Shown one piece after another: positions 41,438 through 49,834 of a DNA stretch of 50,804 nt. Position 1 is the first letter of the stretch. The number at the start of each line of letters is the position of its first letter. The stretch covers positions 1-50,804 of the forward strand of contig WRBF01000009.1 in assembly GCA_009784685.1 (NCBI GenBank). Reading direction: 5' to 3'. The position numbers were made by a program, and so were the translations under genes. The notes under the pieces were generated by a model. That model saw only the letters and a list, made by a program, of their open reading frames with translations. It had not been told where the DNA came from and made no database searches. This stretch comes from Defluviitaleaceae bacterium. Lineage in GTDB: Bacteria; Bacillota; Clostridia; Lachnospirales; WRBF01.

Positions 41438-42889
41438 ATGATTAGAATTTTAAATAAATTTAAAAATCGAAAAATCGCTTCAAGGCTCGCATGTTTAATT
41501 ATAATACTCATTTTAGCGGCAACAAACATAGTGTTAACGCCCTTTAACCTTTCTTTTGACCTAACCCCCGAAAGAAGATACACACTTTCAGACCAGACGA
41601 TAGAAATAATACAAAGCCTTGACCAAGAAGTAACAATTTACGCTTTATTTTCAGAAAACATGTTTCATTCATCCCATTACGATACTATAAACGAGCTTTT
41701 GGCACGGTATAACCGTATTGCACCCAAAATATCTTTAGAATACAGAGATCCGGCGATATTCCCACAAATAATCGAAAGATTCCGTTCCGATTCCAGACTA
41801 CCGGAAGGCGGCGGCATAGTTGTTGAAAGCGGAGGCAGGTTTCATGTTATATCTCCTGCGGAACTGATTGTGGTAGATCACATGTTTGACGGAGAAACAT
41901 TTATTCCATTTATTTCAGAAATAACCGTCGAGCCGCAAATAACAAATGCAATTTTATTTGTAACGGGCGACAATGCGCCTGTAATATATCATATTGTGGG
42001 GCACAATGAAACACCGGTGCCCACTTCTTTAACAGAGCGAATAGAAGCATCAAATTACGAATTTAGACAGCTTGACCTTTTAATGATCGGGGAAATACCT
42101 TCGGATACTGACTTGCTGTTTATAACAACTCCGGGACGAGATTTTGCGCCGCTTGAAAAAGAGTTAATAATCGAATATATTAAAAACGGAGGCCGGATTT
42201 TTGCCGCTGTTCAAGGTGCATTTGCAAAATGGCAGATATTTGATGAAATTTTTGAGGCTATGGGGATTAGTTTTGATAATTCGCTTATCGTTGAGCAAGG
42301 GGCTAATAACCATTATCCGGGTATGAGCCCTGTTACGATAATACCCGGACATCCGGAATTTTCAACAAACGAGATTGTACAGCATATGATAAGCCGGAAT
42401 GCGCTGACAGTTATGCCAAACTCAACAGGGATTACTGCGCTTGAGACGGATGATTATATATGGATAGAGCCTTTACTTATAACGAGTGATGATGCCTATG
42501 GAATTACAGATCTTAATGCACAAATAATTGATTTTGTCGACGGCTATTTAGAAGGACCGTTTAATGTAGCTGTCGCAATAACCAATTTTGATACAGGTTT
42601 TAGAGCTATAGTCATAGGGACGGATACCATTTTAGACGAGGTGTTAAACGCCGCAATAGTCGGCGGAAATTACGAATTTATCCTGTCGGCAATTAATTGG
42701 ACACAGGATAGAGAGAATAATTTATTCATATTGCCTCGCAATGCGCCGGATATTTATGTGTTTATGAATCAAACAACGCAGGCTGTTCTTGTTTTTGTGT
42801 GCTTGCTTATTATCCCGGCTGTTATATTTGGTACGGCGGCAAGTTTTGTTATCCGTCGGCGTAAGATTAGTGAGCTTCAAGATGATTAA
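41438..42889 (+). CDS. GldG-family ABC-transporter auxiliary protein
   Basis: A 483-residue protein with one TM helix near each end (about 17-38 and 448-470) and a large extracytoplasmic part. NLSFDLTPERRYTLSDQTIE is the GldG/ABC_transp_aux opening, and DLLFITTPGRDFAPLEKELI with YIKNGGRIFAA is its Rossmann-like core. It completes the exporter. ATG has a poor binding site (AGAGCGAAT) and is likely coupled to the permease. Confidence 0.88.
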   Translation: MIRILNKFKNRKIASRLACLIIILILAATNIVLTPFNLSFDLTPERRYTLSDQTIEIIQSLDQEVTIYALFSENMFHSSHYDTINELLARYNRIAPKISLEYRDPAIFPQIIERFRSDSRLPEGGGIVVESGGRFHVISPAELIVVDHMFDGETFIPFISEITVEPQITNAILFVTGDNAPVIYHIVGHNETPVPTSLTERIEASNYEFRQLDLLMIGEIPSDTDLLFITTPGRDFAPLEKELIIEYIKNGGRIFAAVQGAFAKWQIFDEIFEAMGISFDNSLIVEQGANNHYPGMSPVTIIPGHPEFSTNEIVQHMISRNALTVMPNSTGITALETDDYIWIEPLLITSDDAYGITDLNAQIIDFVDGYLEGPFNVAVAITNFDTGFRAIVIGTDTILDEVLNAAIVGGNYEFILSAINWTQDRENNLFILPRNAPDIYVFMNQTTQAVLVFVCLLIIPAVIFGTAASFVIRRRKISELQDD

Positions 42890-42995
42890 CCCCGCCTACG
42901 GTAAAAAGGGGAAGCTGTAACCATAAAGGGATAATCTCCCTTAATGCAAGAACCATATGATTAAAGAACATGCCTATTATGGCTGCCCATTTCAA

Positions 42996-43745
42996 TTAAT
43001 TATCCCCCAAAACTTCAAATTCGAAAATAAAATATTCATCTTCCAAAGTAATAATTATAGGGAAACTGCCCGGAGAAGTGTTGCTTCCTACTACCCAATT
43101 CCATATCAAAAGACCATCGCTGTCCGAAATTTGATCGCCCAATCCTGTTGCTACGCTATATCCGGAAGCATATCTTACTCTCAGATTATAAACCGTTTCC
43201 GGCTGCCCTGTAATTCGCACTACAGCTCGCTCTCTGGGAAGTAACTGTGAAGTGAAGTATACTGTTTGGGCTGTGCCTTTAGAGCCTATAACCTCCAAGC
43301 GAGTTAACGTTATATTGTCGTGAGTATGCCGGAGATTTAAAATAGCGGTTGGGGGATCACTCACCCAATCGACATCAAAACCTAGGATGTCGCCAATAAA
43401 ACGCAAAGGTAAGAACGTTCTGTCGTTTAAAATTTTAGCAGGTACGTCAAGCTCTACTGCTTCACCATTAACAATTGCCGTAGTATCATCAATAGTCAAT
43501 AAAATAGTGGTTTCATCATGAATTAAAGTTACTTGCCTTGTTTCGCTGTTCCAATCAACATCACCGCCAACCGCCTCGCCAACAGCACGAACCGGTAAAA
43601 GGGTTCTGTCTTCTATAATAATCCCGGTTGTTTCTAAATAATCACCGTTAACCAAAACCCGAACTTCTCTTGCTAAGACAGTTACAGCATTGGCTGTTAT
43701 AAGCATAAAAGTTGATAATATAATAAATAATGCTTTTTTGTTCAT
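42996..43745 (-). CDS. Secreted copper-amine-oxidase N-terminal (stalk) domain protein
   Basis: A 249-residue exported protein: signal peptide MNKKALFIILSTFMLITANA, then two tandem stalk repeats, recognisable as RTLLPVRAVGEAVGGDVDW and RTFLPLRFIGDILGFDVDW, and a C-terminal beta domain (about 145-249). The family names itself after copper amine oxidase N-domains but has no oxidase; such proteins are common on Firmicutes surfaces. ATG at 43745 follows AGGAGGTACTTAC. It is convergent with the GldG-like gene. A MITE pair lies in its promoter region. Confidence 0.88.
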   Translation of the reverse strand: MNKKALFIILSTFMLITANAVTVLAREVRVLVNGDYLETTGIIIEDRTLLPVRAVGEAVGGDVDWNSETRQVTLIHDETTILLTIDDTTAIVNGEAVELDVPAKILNDRTFLPLRFIGDILGFDVDWVSDPPTAILNLRHTHDNITLTRLEVIGSKGTAQTVYFTSQLLPRERAVVRITGQPETVYNLRVRYASGYSVATGLGDQISDSDGLLIWNWVVGSNTSPGSFPIIITLEDEYFIFEFEVLGDN

Positions 43746-43760
43746 TCGTAAGTACCTCCT

Positions 43761-43792
43761 TAGGGCATTCCCGATAGTGGGAACGCACCCTA
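43761..43792. mobile_element. Internally deleted MITE remnant
   Basis: TA-GGGCATTCCC-GATA-GTGGGAACGCACCC-TA: the two ends of an element like the next one, joined with almost nothing between. It abuts the complete copy at 43793 with a shared TA. Confidence 0.65.
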
Positions 43793-43952
43793 GGGCGTGT
43801 TCCCACTATCTGAAACGCTCATCTTTTTGCAGGTTTTGCGCCACTCTTCGTTAAAAATTCTTGAAATACGTTCAGTATTTTTGCAAATTTTTGCCTCGAT
43901 TGACACAAAACCTGCTAAAAATCTGTGCATTTCAGATAGTGGGAACGCACCC
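43793..43952. mobile_element. MITE with 26-base inverted ends
   Basis: Ends GGGCGTGTTCCCACTATC... and its near-exact inverse (43927-43952) carry three mismatches over 26 bases and are flanked by TA. A nested stem joins GCAGGTTTTGCG (43829-43840) and CACAAAACCTGC (43903-43914), around a small AAATAC/GTATTT hairpin. Non-coding. Outermost bases resemble those of the MITE at 39412-39574, inner arms do not. Confidence 0.82.
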
Positions 43953-44033
43953 TAGGTTGAATATAACATATGTGTAAATAATAATCAAGAATTGTAGCCA
44001 GCAAAAAAACTCTAAATAATTTTCAAAAACTAC

Positions 44034-44089
44034 TTGACGTGACGTAGTAGCCATGGTATTATTACTACTATGTTAAACGTAGTAATAAT
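44034..44089 (+). promoter_or_regulatory. padR promoter with overlapping operator
   Basis: TTGACG (44034-44039) and TATTAT (44057-44062) with a 17-base spacer. A perfect inverted repeat ATTATTACTAC/GTAGTAATAAT (44058-44068 and 44079-44089) covers the -10 and the start point, as expected for autoregulation by the PadR protein. A further GACGTAGTAG half-site lies in the spacer. Confidence 0.78.
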
Positions 44090-44107
44090 TAAAAGGAGGT
44101 GTGCTTC

Positions 44108-44449
44108 TTGGGTAATGCCGCTATAAGCAGTGATGTAATCCGCGGATACATTGATGTTATGATATTAAGAGTTTTAACCGACGGAGATTCTTACGGGTAT
44201 GAAATATCTAAAAAAATTACTGAAATTTCCGAAAATTCTTACTCGATGAAAGAAACAACTTTATATTCAGCATTTTCTCGTTTGGAAAAACTAAATTATG
44301 TTCGTTCTTACCCCGGTTCTTATTCCGGTGGGCGTGAAAGAACATATTATGCTCTGACCGAAGAAGGGCTTGAATATTACAGGCAAAAATGCTCTGAATG
44401 GTCAGATACAAAAATATTGATTGCAAAATTTATAAAAAAGGAGATATAA
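44108..44449 (+). CDS. PadR-family transcriptional regulator
   Basis: A 113-residue winged-helix regulator: VIRGYIDVMILRVLTDGDSY and GYEISKKI, then TLYSAFSRLEKLNYVRSY and the wing GGRERTYYALTEEGLEY. PadR proteins repress their own operon and release DNA on binding a small ligand. The best start is TTG at 44108, eight bases after AAAGGAGG; an in-frame GTG at 44099 overlaps that binding site. It is followed by a membrane protein of the kind usually paired with it. Confidence 0.9.
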   Translation: MGNAAISSDVIRGYIDVMILRVLTDGDSYGYEISKKITEISENSYSMKETTLYSAFSRLEKLNYVRSYPGSYSGGRERTYYALTEEGLEYYRQKCSEWSDTKILIAKFIKKEI

Positions 44450-44454
44450 ATAAA

Positions 44455-45447
44455 ATGGAAACGATTAAAACTTATCTTGATAATATTTTTACGGCATTCC
44501 CCAAAAATGAAAGAACAGAATCATTAAAACGTGATATTTTAGCGGGGTTGGAAGAAAAATATAACGACTTATTGCGTGAAGGTAAAAGCGAACATGAAGC
44601 AGTTGGAAGCGTAATTGCTAACTTTGGAAGTATTGATGAAATTGTTGCCGAGCTTGGGATTGAACCAATTAAAGATGATAGAGAAGATGTTATTGACGTA
44701 TCAAGCGAAGATGCCTTTGAATATTTATCAAAAACAAAGAAAAACGGCATTAAAATAGGTCTTGGGGTTTGGTTAATTTTAACAGGTGTTGCAGGGCTTA
44801 TTTTAATAAGCGGAAGCGGAATTGAAGCTGCGGATGCGGCAGGAATTTCTGTTTTATTTACTGCAATTGCAATTGCTGTAGGGCTTTTCATTTTCAGCGG
44901 GCTTGGAATGAGTAAATATGAAGAATATGAAGAATATGACATACGGCTTGATGCTAAAACAAAAGAAGAAATTGAACAACAAGCCGCCGGATTTTTACCA
45001 CGCTTTGCTATTCAAATAATTATAGGTGTTGCACTTATACTTTTTGCGGTTCTTGGTGTAGCGTTTGCGAGCGACTTACCGACTTTTAGCTTTATTGGCA
45101 TAAACGATCTTGCTACTTTTGATGCGATAGAATTATTTTCTGTAGCCTTGTTGCTTTTTACGGTTGGATTTTCGGTGCTTTTGTTCGTAACAGCGGCAAT
45201 GACTAAAGGTGCGTATGATGTGCTGCTTAACGAGGGAGAATATAGCAGCAAGAAAAAGTACAGAAAAGCTGAGAAAATTATCGGGACAGCCGCCACAGTT
45301 TATTGGCCTACAGTAACAGCAATATATCTTATTTGGAGCTTTGGGTGGAATGCTTGGAATAACAGTTGGATAGTTTGGCCGGTAGCGGGCGTTTTATTTG
45401 GAGCAATAGCCGGTGGAATAAGCGTCTGGTACAGCGGTAAAGAATAA
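44455..45447 (+). CDS. PadR-partner membrane protein (HAAS/DUF1700-like prefix plus TM helices)
   Basis: A 330-residue protein with an N-terminal helical HAAS-type domain (LKRDILAGLEEKYNDLLREG, then SEHEAVGSVIANFGSIDEIV) and about six to seven TM helices from residue 100. Such proteins sit after PadR genes and are thought to transmit envelope or antibiotic signals. ATG at 44455 follows AAGGAGAT. Its stop overlaps the rsmI start (TAATG). Confidence 0.85.
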   Translation: METIKTYLDNIFTAFPKNERTESLKRDILAGLEEKYNDLLREGKSEHEAVGSVIANFGSIDEIVAELGIEPIKDDREDVIDVSSEDAFEYLSKTKKNGIKIGLGVWLILTGVAGLILISGSGIEAADAAGISVLFTAIAIAVGLFIFSGLGMSKYEEYEEYDIRLDAKTKEEIEQQAAGFLPRFAIQIIIGVALILFAVLGVAFASDLPTFSFIGINDLATFDAIELFSVALLLFTVGFSVLLFVTAAMTKGAYDVLLNEGEYSSKKKYRKAEKIIGTAATVYWPTVTAIYLIWSFGWNAWNNSWIVWPVAGVLFGAIAGGISVWYSGKE

Positions 45448-46277
45448 TGACAGGAACATTGTATTTATGTGGAACGCCGATAGGTAATCTTGAGGATATG
45501 ACTTATCGTGCTGTTCGTACTCTTCAAGAAGTAGATTTTATAGCGGCAGAAGACACACGTCATTCGCTAAAGCTGCTCAACCATTTTGATATTAAAACGC
45601 CGTTTTTAAGCTATCATGAACATAATAAGCGAAAAAGCGGCGAAAAAATTATTGATTTTCTTAAAAACGGCAAAAGTGTTGCCCTTATAACAGATGCAGG
45701 AATGCCCTGTATAAGCGACCCCGGCAGTGACCTTGTTCGTCTTTGTTATGAAGAGGGTTTGAGTGTAACAGCAGTACCCGGACCGACAGCTCTTATAACT
45801 GCACTTGCACTTTCGGGGTTTTTGAATAGGCAGTTTGCGTTTTTGGGTTTTTTACCCGCAAATAAAAAAGATAGGGCAAGTGCGCTTGAGTCGGCTAAGC
45901 TATTGCCTTATCCTATCGTTATTTATGAAGCACCGCATCATCTTAAAAAGACGTTAAGCGATATAATCGCACAGCTTGGAGACCGCAAAATTGCGATTAC
46001 AAGGGAACTTACTAAGAAATTTGAAGAGATTAAAATATTCTCCGTTTCCGAGGCGGTTGAGTTTTACTCGCAAAACGACCCTAAAGGTGAATATGTGTTG
46101 GTAGTGGATGGTTTTTCGGCTGATTCTGCTGAAGTCGAACCTATAACAGAGGCTGATATTATTGAATCCGTTGAAAAACATATCTCAAGCGGACTTTCGA
46201 AAATGGATGCTATAAAGGCAGCAGCGAAAGAGCTTAGTTTGAAGAAAAGTGAAGTCTATGATTTAATTAGCAAATAG
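45447..46277 (+). CDS. rsmI: 16S rRNA (cytidine-1402-2'-O)-methyltransferase RsmI
   Basis: A 276-residue SAM-dependent methyltransferase of the tetrapyrrole-methylase fold that 2'-O-methylates C1402 of 16S rRNA at the P site. LYLCGTPIGNLEDMTYRAVR, AAEDTRHSLKLLNHF, TDAGMPCISDPGSDLV and PGPTALITALALSG are all diagnostic. It is coupled to the preceding membrane-protein gene, an odd neighbour for a housekeeping enzyme. Confidence 0.95.
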   Translation: MTGTLYLCGTPIGNLEDMTYRAVRTLQEVDFIAAEDTRHSLKLLNHFDIKTPFLSYHEHNKRKSGEKIIDFLKNGKSVALITDAGMPCISDPGSDLVRLCYEEGLSVTAVPGPTALITALALSGFLNRQFAFLGFLPANKKDRASALESAKLLPYPIVIYEAPHHLKKTLSDIIAQLGDRKIAITRELTKKFEEIKIFSVSEAVEFYSQNDPKGEYVLVVDGFSADSAEVEPITEADIIESVEKHISSGLSKMDAIKAAAKELSLKKSEVYDLISK

Positions 46278-46298
46278 TGCGAAAGGAGTACCGCAAGC

Positions 46299-47207
46299 AT
46301 GTCGATTTTAGTCGAAAACTTAGTTAAGTCCTATGGCAGTGTTAAAGCTGTGCAGGATATAAGCTTCGAGGTTAAAAAGGGTTCTTTATTCGCCTTTTTA
46401 GGTCCTAACGGAGCGGGAAAATCAACTACGATATCTATTCTTTGCACATTGCTGCAAAGCGACAGCGGAAACGTAGTTATCAATGGGCACAAATTAAGTA
46501 AGAACGACGCTGATATCAGACGTTCAATAGGCGTTGTTTTTCAAGAAAGCAACCTTGACCAACTTTTAACCGTTAAAGAAAACCTGTTTATCCGAGGCAG
46601 CTTTTATGGTCATTCAAAATCGGCACTTGCCGCCGCATATGATAAAGCGGCGGATGCAACAAGCATTCGTGAATTTGAAAACAGGCGATATGGGTCTTTA
46701 TCTGGGGGGCAAAAACGCAGAGCTGATATCGCAAGGGCGTTAATTCATTCTCCTAAAATTTTATTCCTTGACGAGCCGACAACAGGGCTTGACCCTCAAA
46801 CAAGGCAAAATATTTGGGAAACGGTTAGAAAATTGCAGCAAGAAACAGATATGACAGTTTTTCTCACCACTCACTATATGGAAGAGGCAGCAAATGCCGA
46901 TTATATAACGGTTATTGATTACGGGAAAATTGCGGCGCAAGGAACTCCAACCGAAATCAAGCAGGCGTATTGCTCTGATATTTTAAAAATCCAGTCAAAT
47001 AAACCAAATGAATTGCGGCAGATTTTGAATGAAAACTCCGTTAGCTTTACTGAAGATGGTCATACCTTCATAATCAAGCTAAAGAGCACAGTTGACAGCA
47101 TAGCCATTTTGGAGCGTTGCAAAAGCCATGTAACAAATGTTGAAGTAGCAAACGGCACTATGGATGATGCTTTTATCGCTATTACAGGGAGGGAAATTCG
47201 GGAATGA
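46299..47207 (+). CDS. ABC transporter ATP-binding protein (DrrA-like)
   Basis: A 302-residue ABC ATPase with FLGPNGAGKSTTISIL (Walker A), LSGGQKRRADIARAL (signature), ILFLDEPTTGLDPQTR (Walker B) and TTHYMEEAANADY (switch His). The C-terminal ~80 residues are of the DrrA-type accessory domain. ATG follows GAAAGGAG. Overlaps the permease gene by four bases, making a two-component exporter for drugs, lipids or peptides. Confidence 0.92.
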   Translation: MSILVENLVKSYGSVKAVQDISFEVKKGSLFAFLGPNGAGKSTTISILCTLLQSDSGNVVINGHKLSKNDADIRRSIGVVFQESNLDQLLTVKENLFIRGSFYGHSKSALAAAYDKAADATSIREFENRRYGSLSGGQKRRADIARALIHSPKILFLDEPTTGLDPQTRQNIWETVRKLQQETDMTVFLTTHYMEEAANADYITVIDYGKIAAQGTPTEIKQAYCSDILKIQSNKPNELRQILNENSVSFTEDGHTFIIKLKSTVDSIAILERCKSHVTNVEVANGTMDDAFIAITGREIRE

Positions 47208-48073
47208 CAGCACTATTTGCCTTAACAAAAAGAAATTTATTGATTTTTTTCAAAGACAAAGCAGCAGTATTTTTTTCCCTTCTAAGCGTGCTTATAATTA
47301 TTTTGCTTTATGTTATGTTTTTAGGGAATGTAATGATGTCCGGAAACCAGGATACGCCGGGGTTTAGATTCATGATGGACAGTTGGATCATGGCGGGGCT
47401 GATTGCCGTTGCTTCGGTTTCTTCTACTATGGGTGCTTTTGGAACAATGGTTGATGACCGTACCCGCAAAATTTTGAAAGATTTTTCTGTTGCGCCAATG
47501 AGCCGGACATATTTGACAGGCGGGTATGTTTTAAGCGCATACCTAGTAGGCGTTATAATGAGCGCAATTTCGCTTGTGTTCGCTCAAATTTATATTATAG
47601 CATATGGCGGTGACTTCCTGTCCACAAGTGCATTGTTAAGAGCTTTTGGAGTTATTTTGCTTTCAGCATTTGCTTCAAGCTCTATGATGTTTTTTCTTGT
47701 TTCGTTATTTAAAAGTCAAAACGCATTTTCAGCGGCAAGTGCAATAATAGGGACTCTTATCGGATTTTTAACAGGAATTTACGTTCCGATAGGGAATTTG
47801 CCTGATGTAATGCAGTTCGTTGTTAAAATATTCCCTATTTCACATGCCGGTGCGCTTTTAAGGCAAATAATGATGGAAGAGCCTATGCAAGTCGTATTTG
47901 AAGGTGCGCCTGTCCAAGCTGTTTCTGAGTTTAGTGAATCGCTTGGCGTTGTTTTTTCCTTCAACGGCAATGAAGTTTCGGTTTTAAGCAGTGTTTTGAT
48001 TTTAGTTGCTACCGGGATTTTCTTCTATGTTTTGGCGGTTTTTAATATGTCTAGGAAGAAAAGCGAGGCGTAA
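47204..48073 (+). CDS. ABC-2-type permease (DrrB-like)
   Basis: A 289-residue permease with six TM helices: KRNLLIFFKDKAAVFFSLLS at the N-terminus, GTMVDDRTRKILKDFSVAPM, and GIYVPIGNLPDVMQFVVKIF near the end, which is the ABC-2 signature region. Forms the exporter with the preceding ATPase. Confidence 0.92.
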   Translation: MTALFALTKRNLLIFFKDKAAVFFSLLSVLIIILLYVMFLGNVMMSGNQDTPGFRFMMDSWIMAGLIAVASVSSTMGAFGTMVDDRTRKILKDFSVAPMSRTYLTGGYVLSAYLVGVIMSAISLVFAQIYIIAYGGDFLSTSALLRAFGVILLSAFASSSMMFFLVSLFKSQNAFSAASAIIGTLIGFLTGIYVPIGNLPDVMQFVVKIFPISHAGALLRQIMMEEPMQVVFEGAPVQAVSEFSESLGVVFSFNGNEVSVLSSVLILVATGIFFYVLAVFNMSRKKSEA

Positions 48074-48094
48074 TACTTATATGTTTGTATATTC

Positions 48095-48124
48095 ATATAA
48101 TATATAGTACAATATATATTATAT
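48095..48124. promoter_or_regulatory. Candidate vapBC operator
   Basis: A perfect 12-base inverted repeat, ATATAATATATA and TATATATTATAT, separated by six bases, 20 bases before vapB. It overlaps possible -10 sequences and suits autoregulation by the VapBC complex. Confidence 0.55.
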
Positions 48125-48144
48125 AAATAGGAGGTGCATGTGTC

Positions 48145-48378
48145 ATGAATACAACGGTTACATTGCGAACTAGCTTAGAAATTGATGAAAACTTGCTAAA
48201 CGAAGCGATGGAGCTTGGTGGTACGAAAATAAAAAAACAGGCTATTGAAAATGCGCTTAAAGAGTTTGTTGAAAAAAGAAGGCAAAAAAATCTATACGAT
48301 TTATTTGATTCAAATGAGCGATTGATTGACGATGACTACGACTATAAAGAAATGCGTGGGGGTACGATAAACATATGA
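48145..48378 (+). CDS. vapB: VapB-family antitoxin
   Basis: A 77-residue antitoxin with a short DNA-binding beta-helix-helix start (TTVTLRTSLEIDENLLNEAM) and GTKIKKQAIENALKEFVEKR, then an acidic C-terminus (DSNERLIDDDYDYKEMRG) that would block the toxin's active site. ATG follows AGGAGGTGC. Overlaps the toxin gene by four bases. Confidence 0.85.
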   Translation: MNTTVTLRTSLEIDENLLNEAMELGGTKIKKQAIENALKEFVEKRRQKNLYDLFDSNERLIDDDYDYKEMRGGTINI

Positions 48379-48773
48379 CTTTGGTCGATACCTCTGTTTT
48401 GATTGACAAGCTGCGAAAAATAGAAAATGAAAAAACGCTAAAACTTGATGAGCTTCATCGATCCGGTGCGCCATTTGGAATTTCGATATACACCTTTCAT
48501 GAAGTTCTTCAAGGGGCAAAATCGGAAGTAGAGTTTAGAAAGCTATATGACTATTTTTCAACACAAAAAATATTTTCACTGCCAAATACCCCCGATGTAT
48601 TTGCTAAATCCGCAAGGATATATTTTGATTTGCGTAAGGAAGGAACTACTGTACGAAATACTATAGATATACTTATTGCCTATACCGCTATATATTATAG
48701 CTTGCCGTTGCTTCATAATGATGCGGACTTTGACTATATCACAGAGAAGATACCAAAATTACAGGTCATTTAG
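48375..48773 (+). CDS. vapC: VapC-family PIN-domain toxin (RNase)
   Basis: A 132-residue PIN-domain ribonuclease. Acidic metal ligands are at Asp5 (LVDTSVLID), Glu43 (FHEVLQGA), Asp98 (NTIDILIA) and Asp116/118 (LLHNDADFDYI). It cleaves tRNA or other RNA in characterised members. The 48774-48958 gap after it holds only the degV promoter. Confidence 0.88.
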   Translation: MTLVDTSVLIDKLRKIENEKTLKLDELHRSGAPFGISIYTFHEVLQGAKSEVEFRKLYDYFSTQKIFSLPNTPDVFAKSARIYFDLRKEGTTVRNTIDILIAYTAIYYSLPLLHNDADFDYITEKIPKLQVI

Positions 48774-48885
48774 ATATGATAGTCGGGTTTTATGGATTTT
48801 AAAGTATCAGAAAAAACTTATTTGTCTTTGATTATGGTAGATGGGTAAACATTATGCCTGCAATGACAAATTTCGCTTTTTTTGC

Positions 48886-48913
48886 TTTACATTATCATTT
48901 TTTGTGTTATAGT
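48886..48913 (+). promoter_or_regulatory. Probable promoter of the degV-like gene
   Basis: TTTACA (48886-48891) and TATAGT (48908-48913) with a 16-base spacer, about 45 bases before the start codon. Confidence 0.55.
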
Positions 48914-48958
48914 AGTAATCTGGGCAATGCTTGACATGTCCTAGCAGGAGGGATAACT

Positions 48959-49798
48959 ATGACTAAAATTATTATAGACAGTAGCGGAGAGCTTACTGAT
49001 GAAATGAAGAGCTGTACTGACATAATAATTGAATCGGCTCCGTTAACTCTTGAAGTTGATGGGAAAGTATATGTAGATGATTCAAACCTTGATATCAATA
49101 ATTATGTAGACGCTATGGAAGGCAGCAAGCAAGCGGTAAAAACAGCAGCTGTTTCTCCCGAACAATTTCTTGAAGGGTATAAAGCTGATTGTGACCAGGT
49201 TTTTGTTGTTACGTTATCATCAAAGTTAAGTGCAACATACTCTAATGCGATGCTTGCTAAGCAAATGTACTTGGAAGAATTTGGTGAAAAGGCTATTCAT
49301 GTTTTTGATAGTTTCAGTGCTTCAGTTTCAGAGACGGTTTCAGCACTTAAAATTATGGAACTTGTAAGAAATGGGCTGTCCCATTCAGAAATTATTGAAA
49401 AAGCATCAGAATTTATCAAGAAAAACAGAACATTTTTTATTTTGGACAGGTTTGATAATTTGGTTAAATCAGGGCGTATGAGCCCTCTTATTGCAAAAAC
49501 AGCATCTGTTTTATCAATAAAATTGGTCTGTACTGCTAAAGAAGGTGAAATTGCCCTTCATGAAAAAGCACGCGGATATAAAAACGCACTGAAAAAAATG
49601 ATTGATACGATAGTTGATGAGAAGATAGATTTCAAAAACAGCGTTTTGGCGATATCTCACTGCCGTGCTTTGGAAAAGGCAACCGAACTCCGGGATGAAT
49701 TGCTTAAAAAGACTAAATTCAAAGACATAGTTATAGTGGAAATGCGCGGACTGTCATCGACTTATGCCGCTGCCGGAAGCATAATTGTGTCATACTAA
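48959..49798 (+). CDS. DegV-family fatty-acid-binding protein
   Basis: A 279-residue member of the DegV/FakB family, which binds fatty acids and, as FakB, presents them to the FakA kinase for phosphorylation and membrane lipid synthesis. Family marks are IIIDSSGELTDEM, the TAAVSPEQF motif, VVTLSSKLSATYSNAMLA, and FDNLVKSGRMSPLIAKTAS. ATG follows GCAGGAGGGATAACT. No FakA gene is adjacent. Confidence 0.9.
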   Translation: MTKIIIDSSGELTDEMKSCTDIIIESAPLTLEVDGKVYVDDSNLDINNYVDAMEGSKQAVKTAAVSPEQFLEGYKADCDQVFVVTLSSKLSATYSNAMLAKQMYLEEFGEKAIHVFDSFSASVSETVSALKIMELVRNGLSHSEIIEKASEFIKKNRTFFILDRFDNLVKSGRMSPLIAKTASVLSIKLVCTAKEGEIALHEKARGYKNALKKMIDTIVDEKIDFKNSVLAISHCRALEKATELRDELLKKTKFKDIVIVEMRGLSSTYAAAGSIIVSY

Positions 49799-49834
49799 GA
49801 GAACTAGAAGAACTAAAAGACCTGAGATTGCATT

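Noticed and set aside
48774-48958. Short frame (18 codons) after vapC
   Set aside because: Too short, no binding site, no relation to neighbours.
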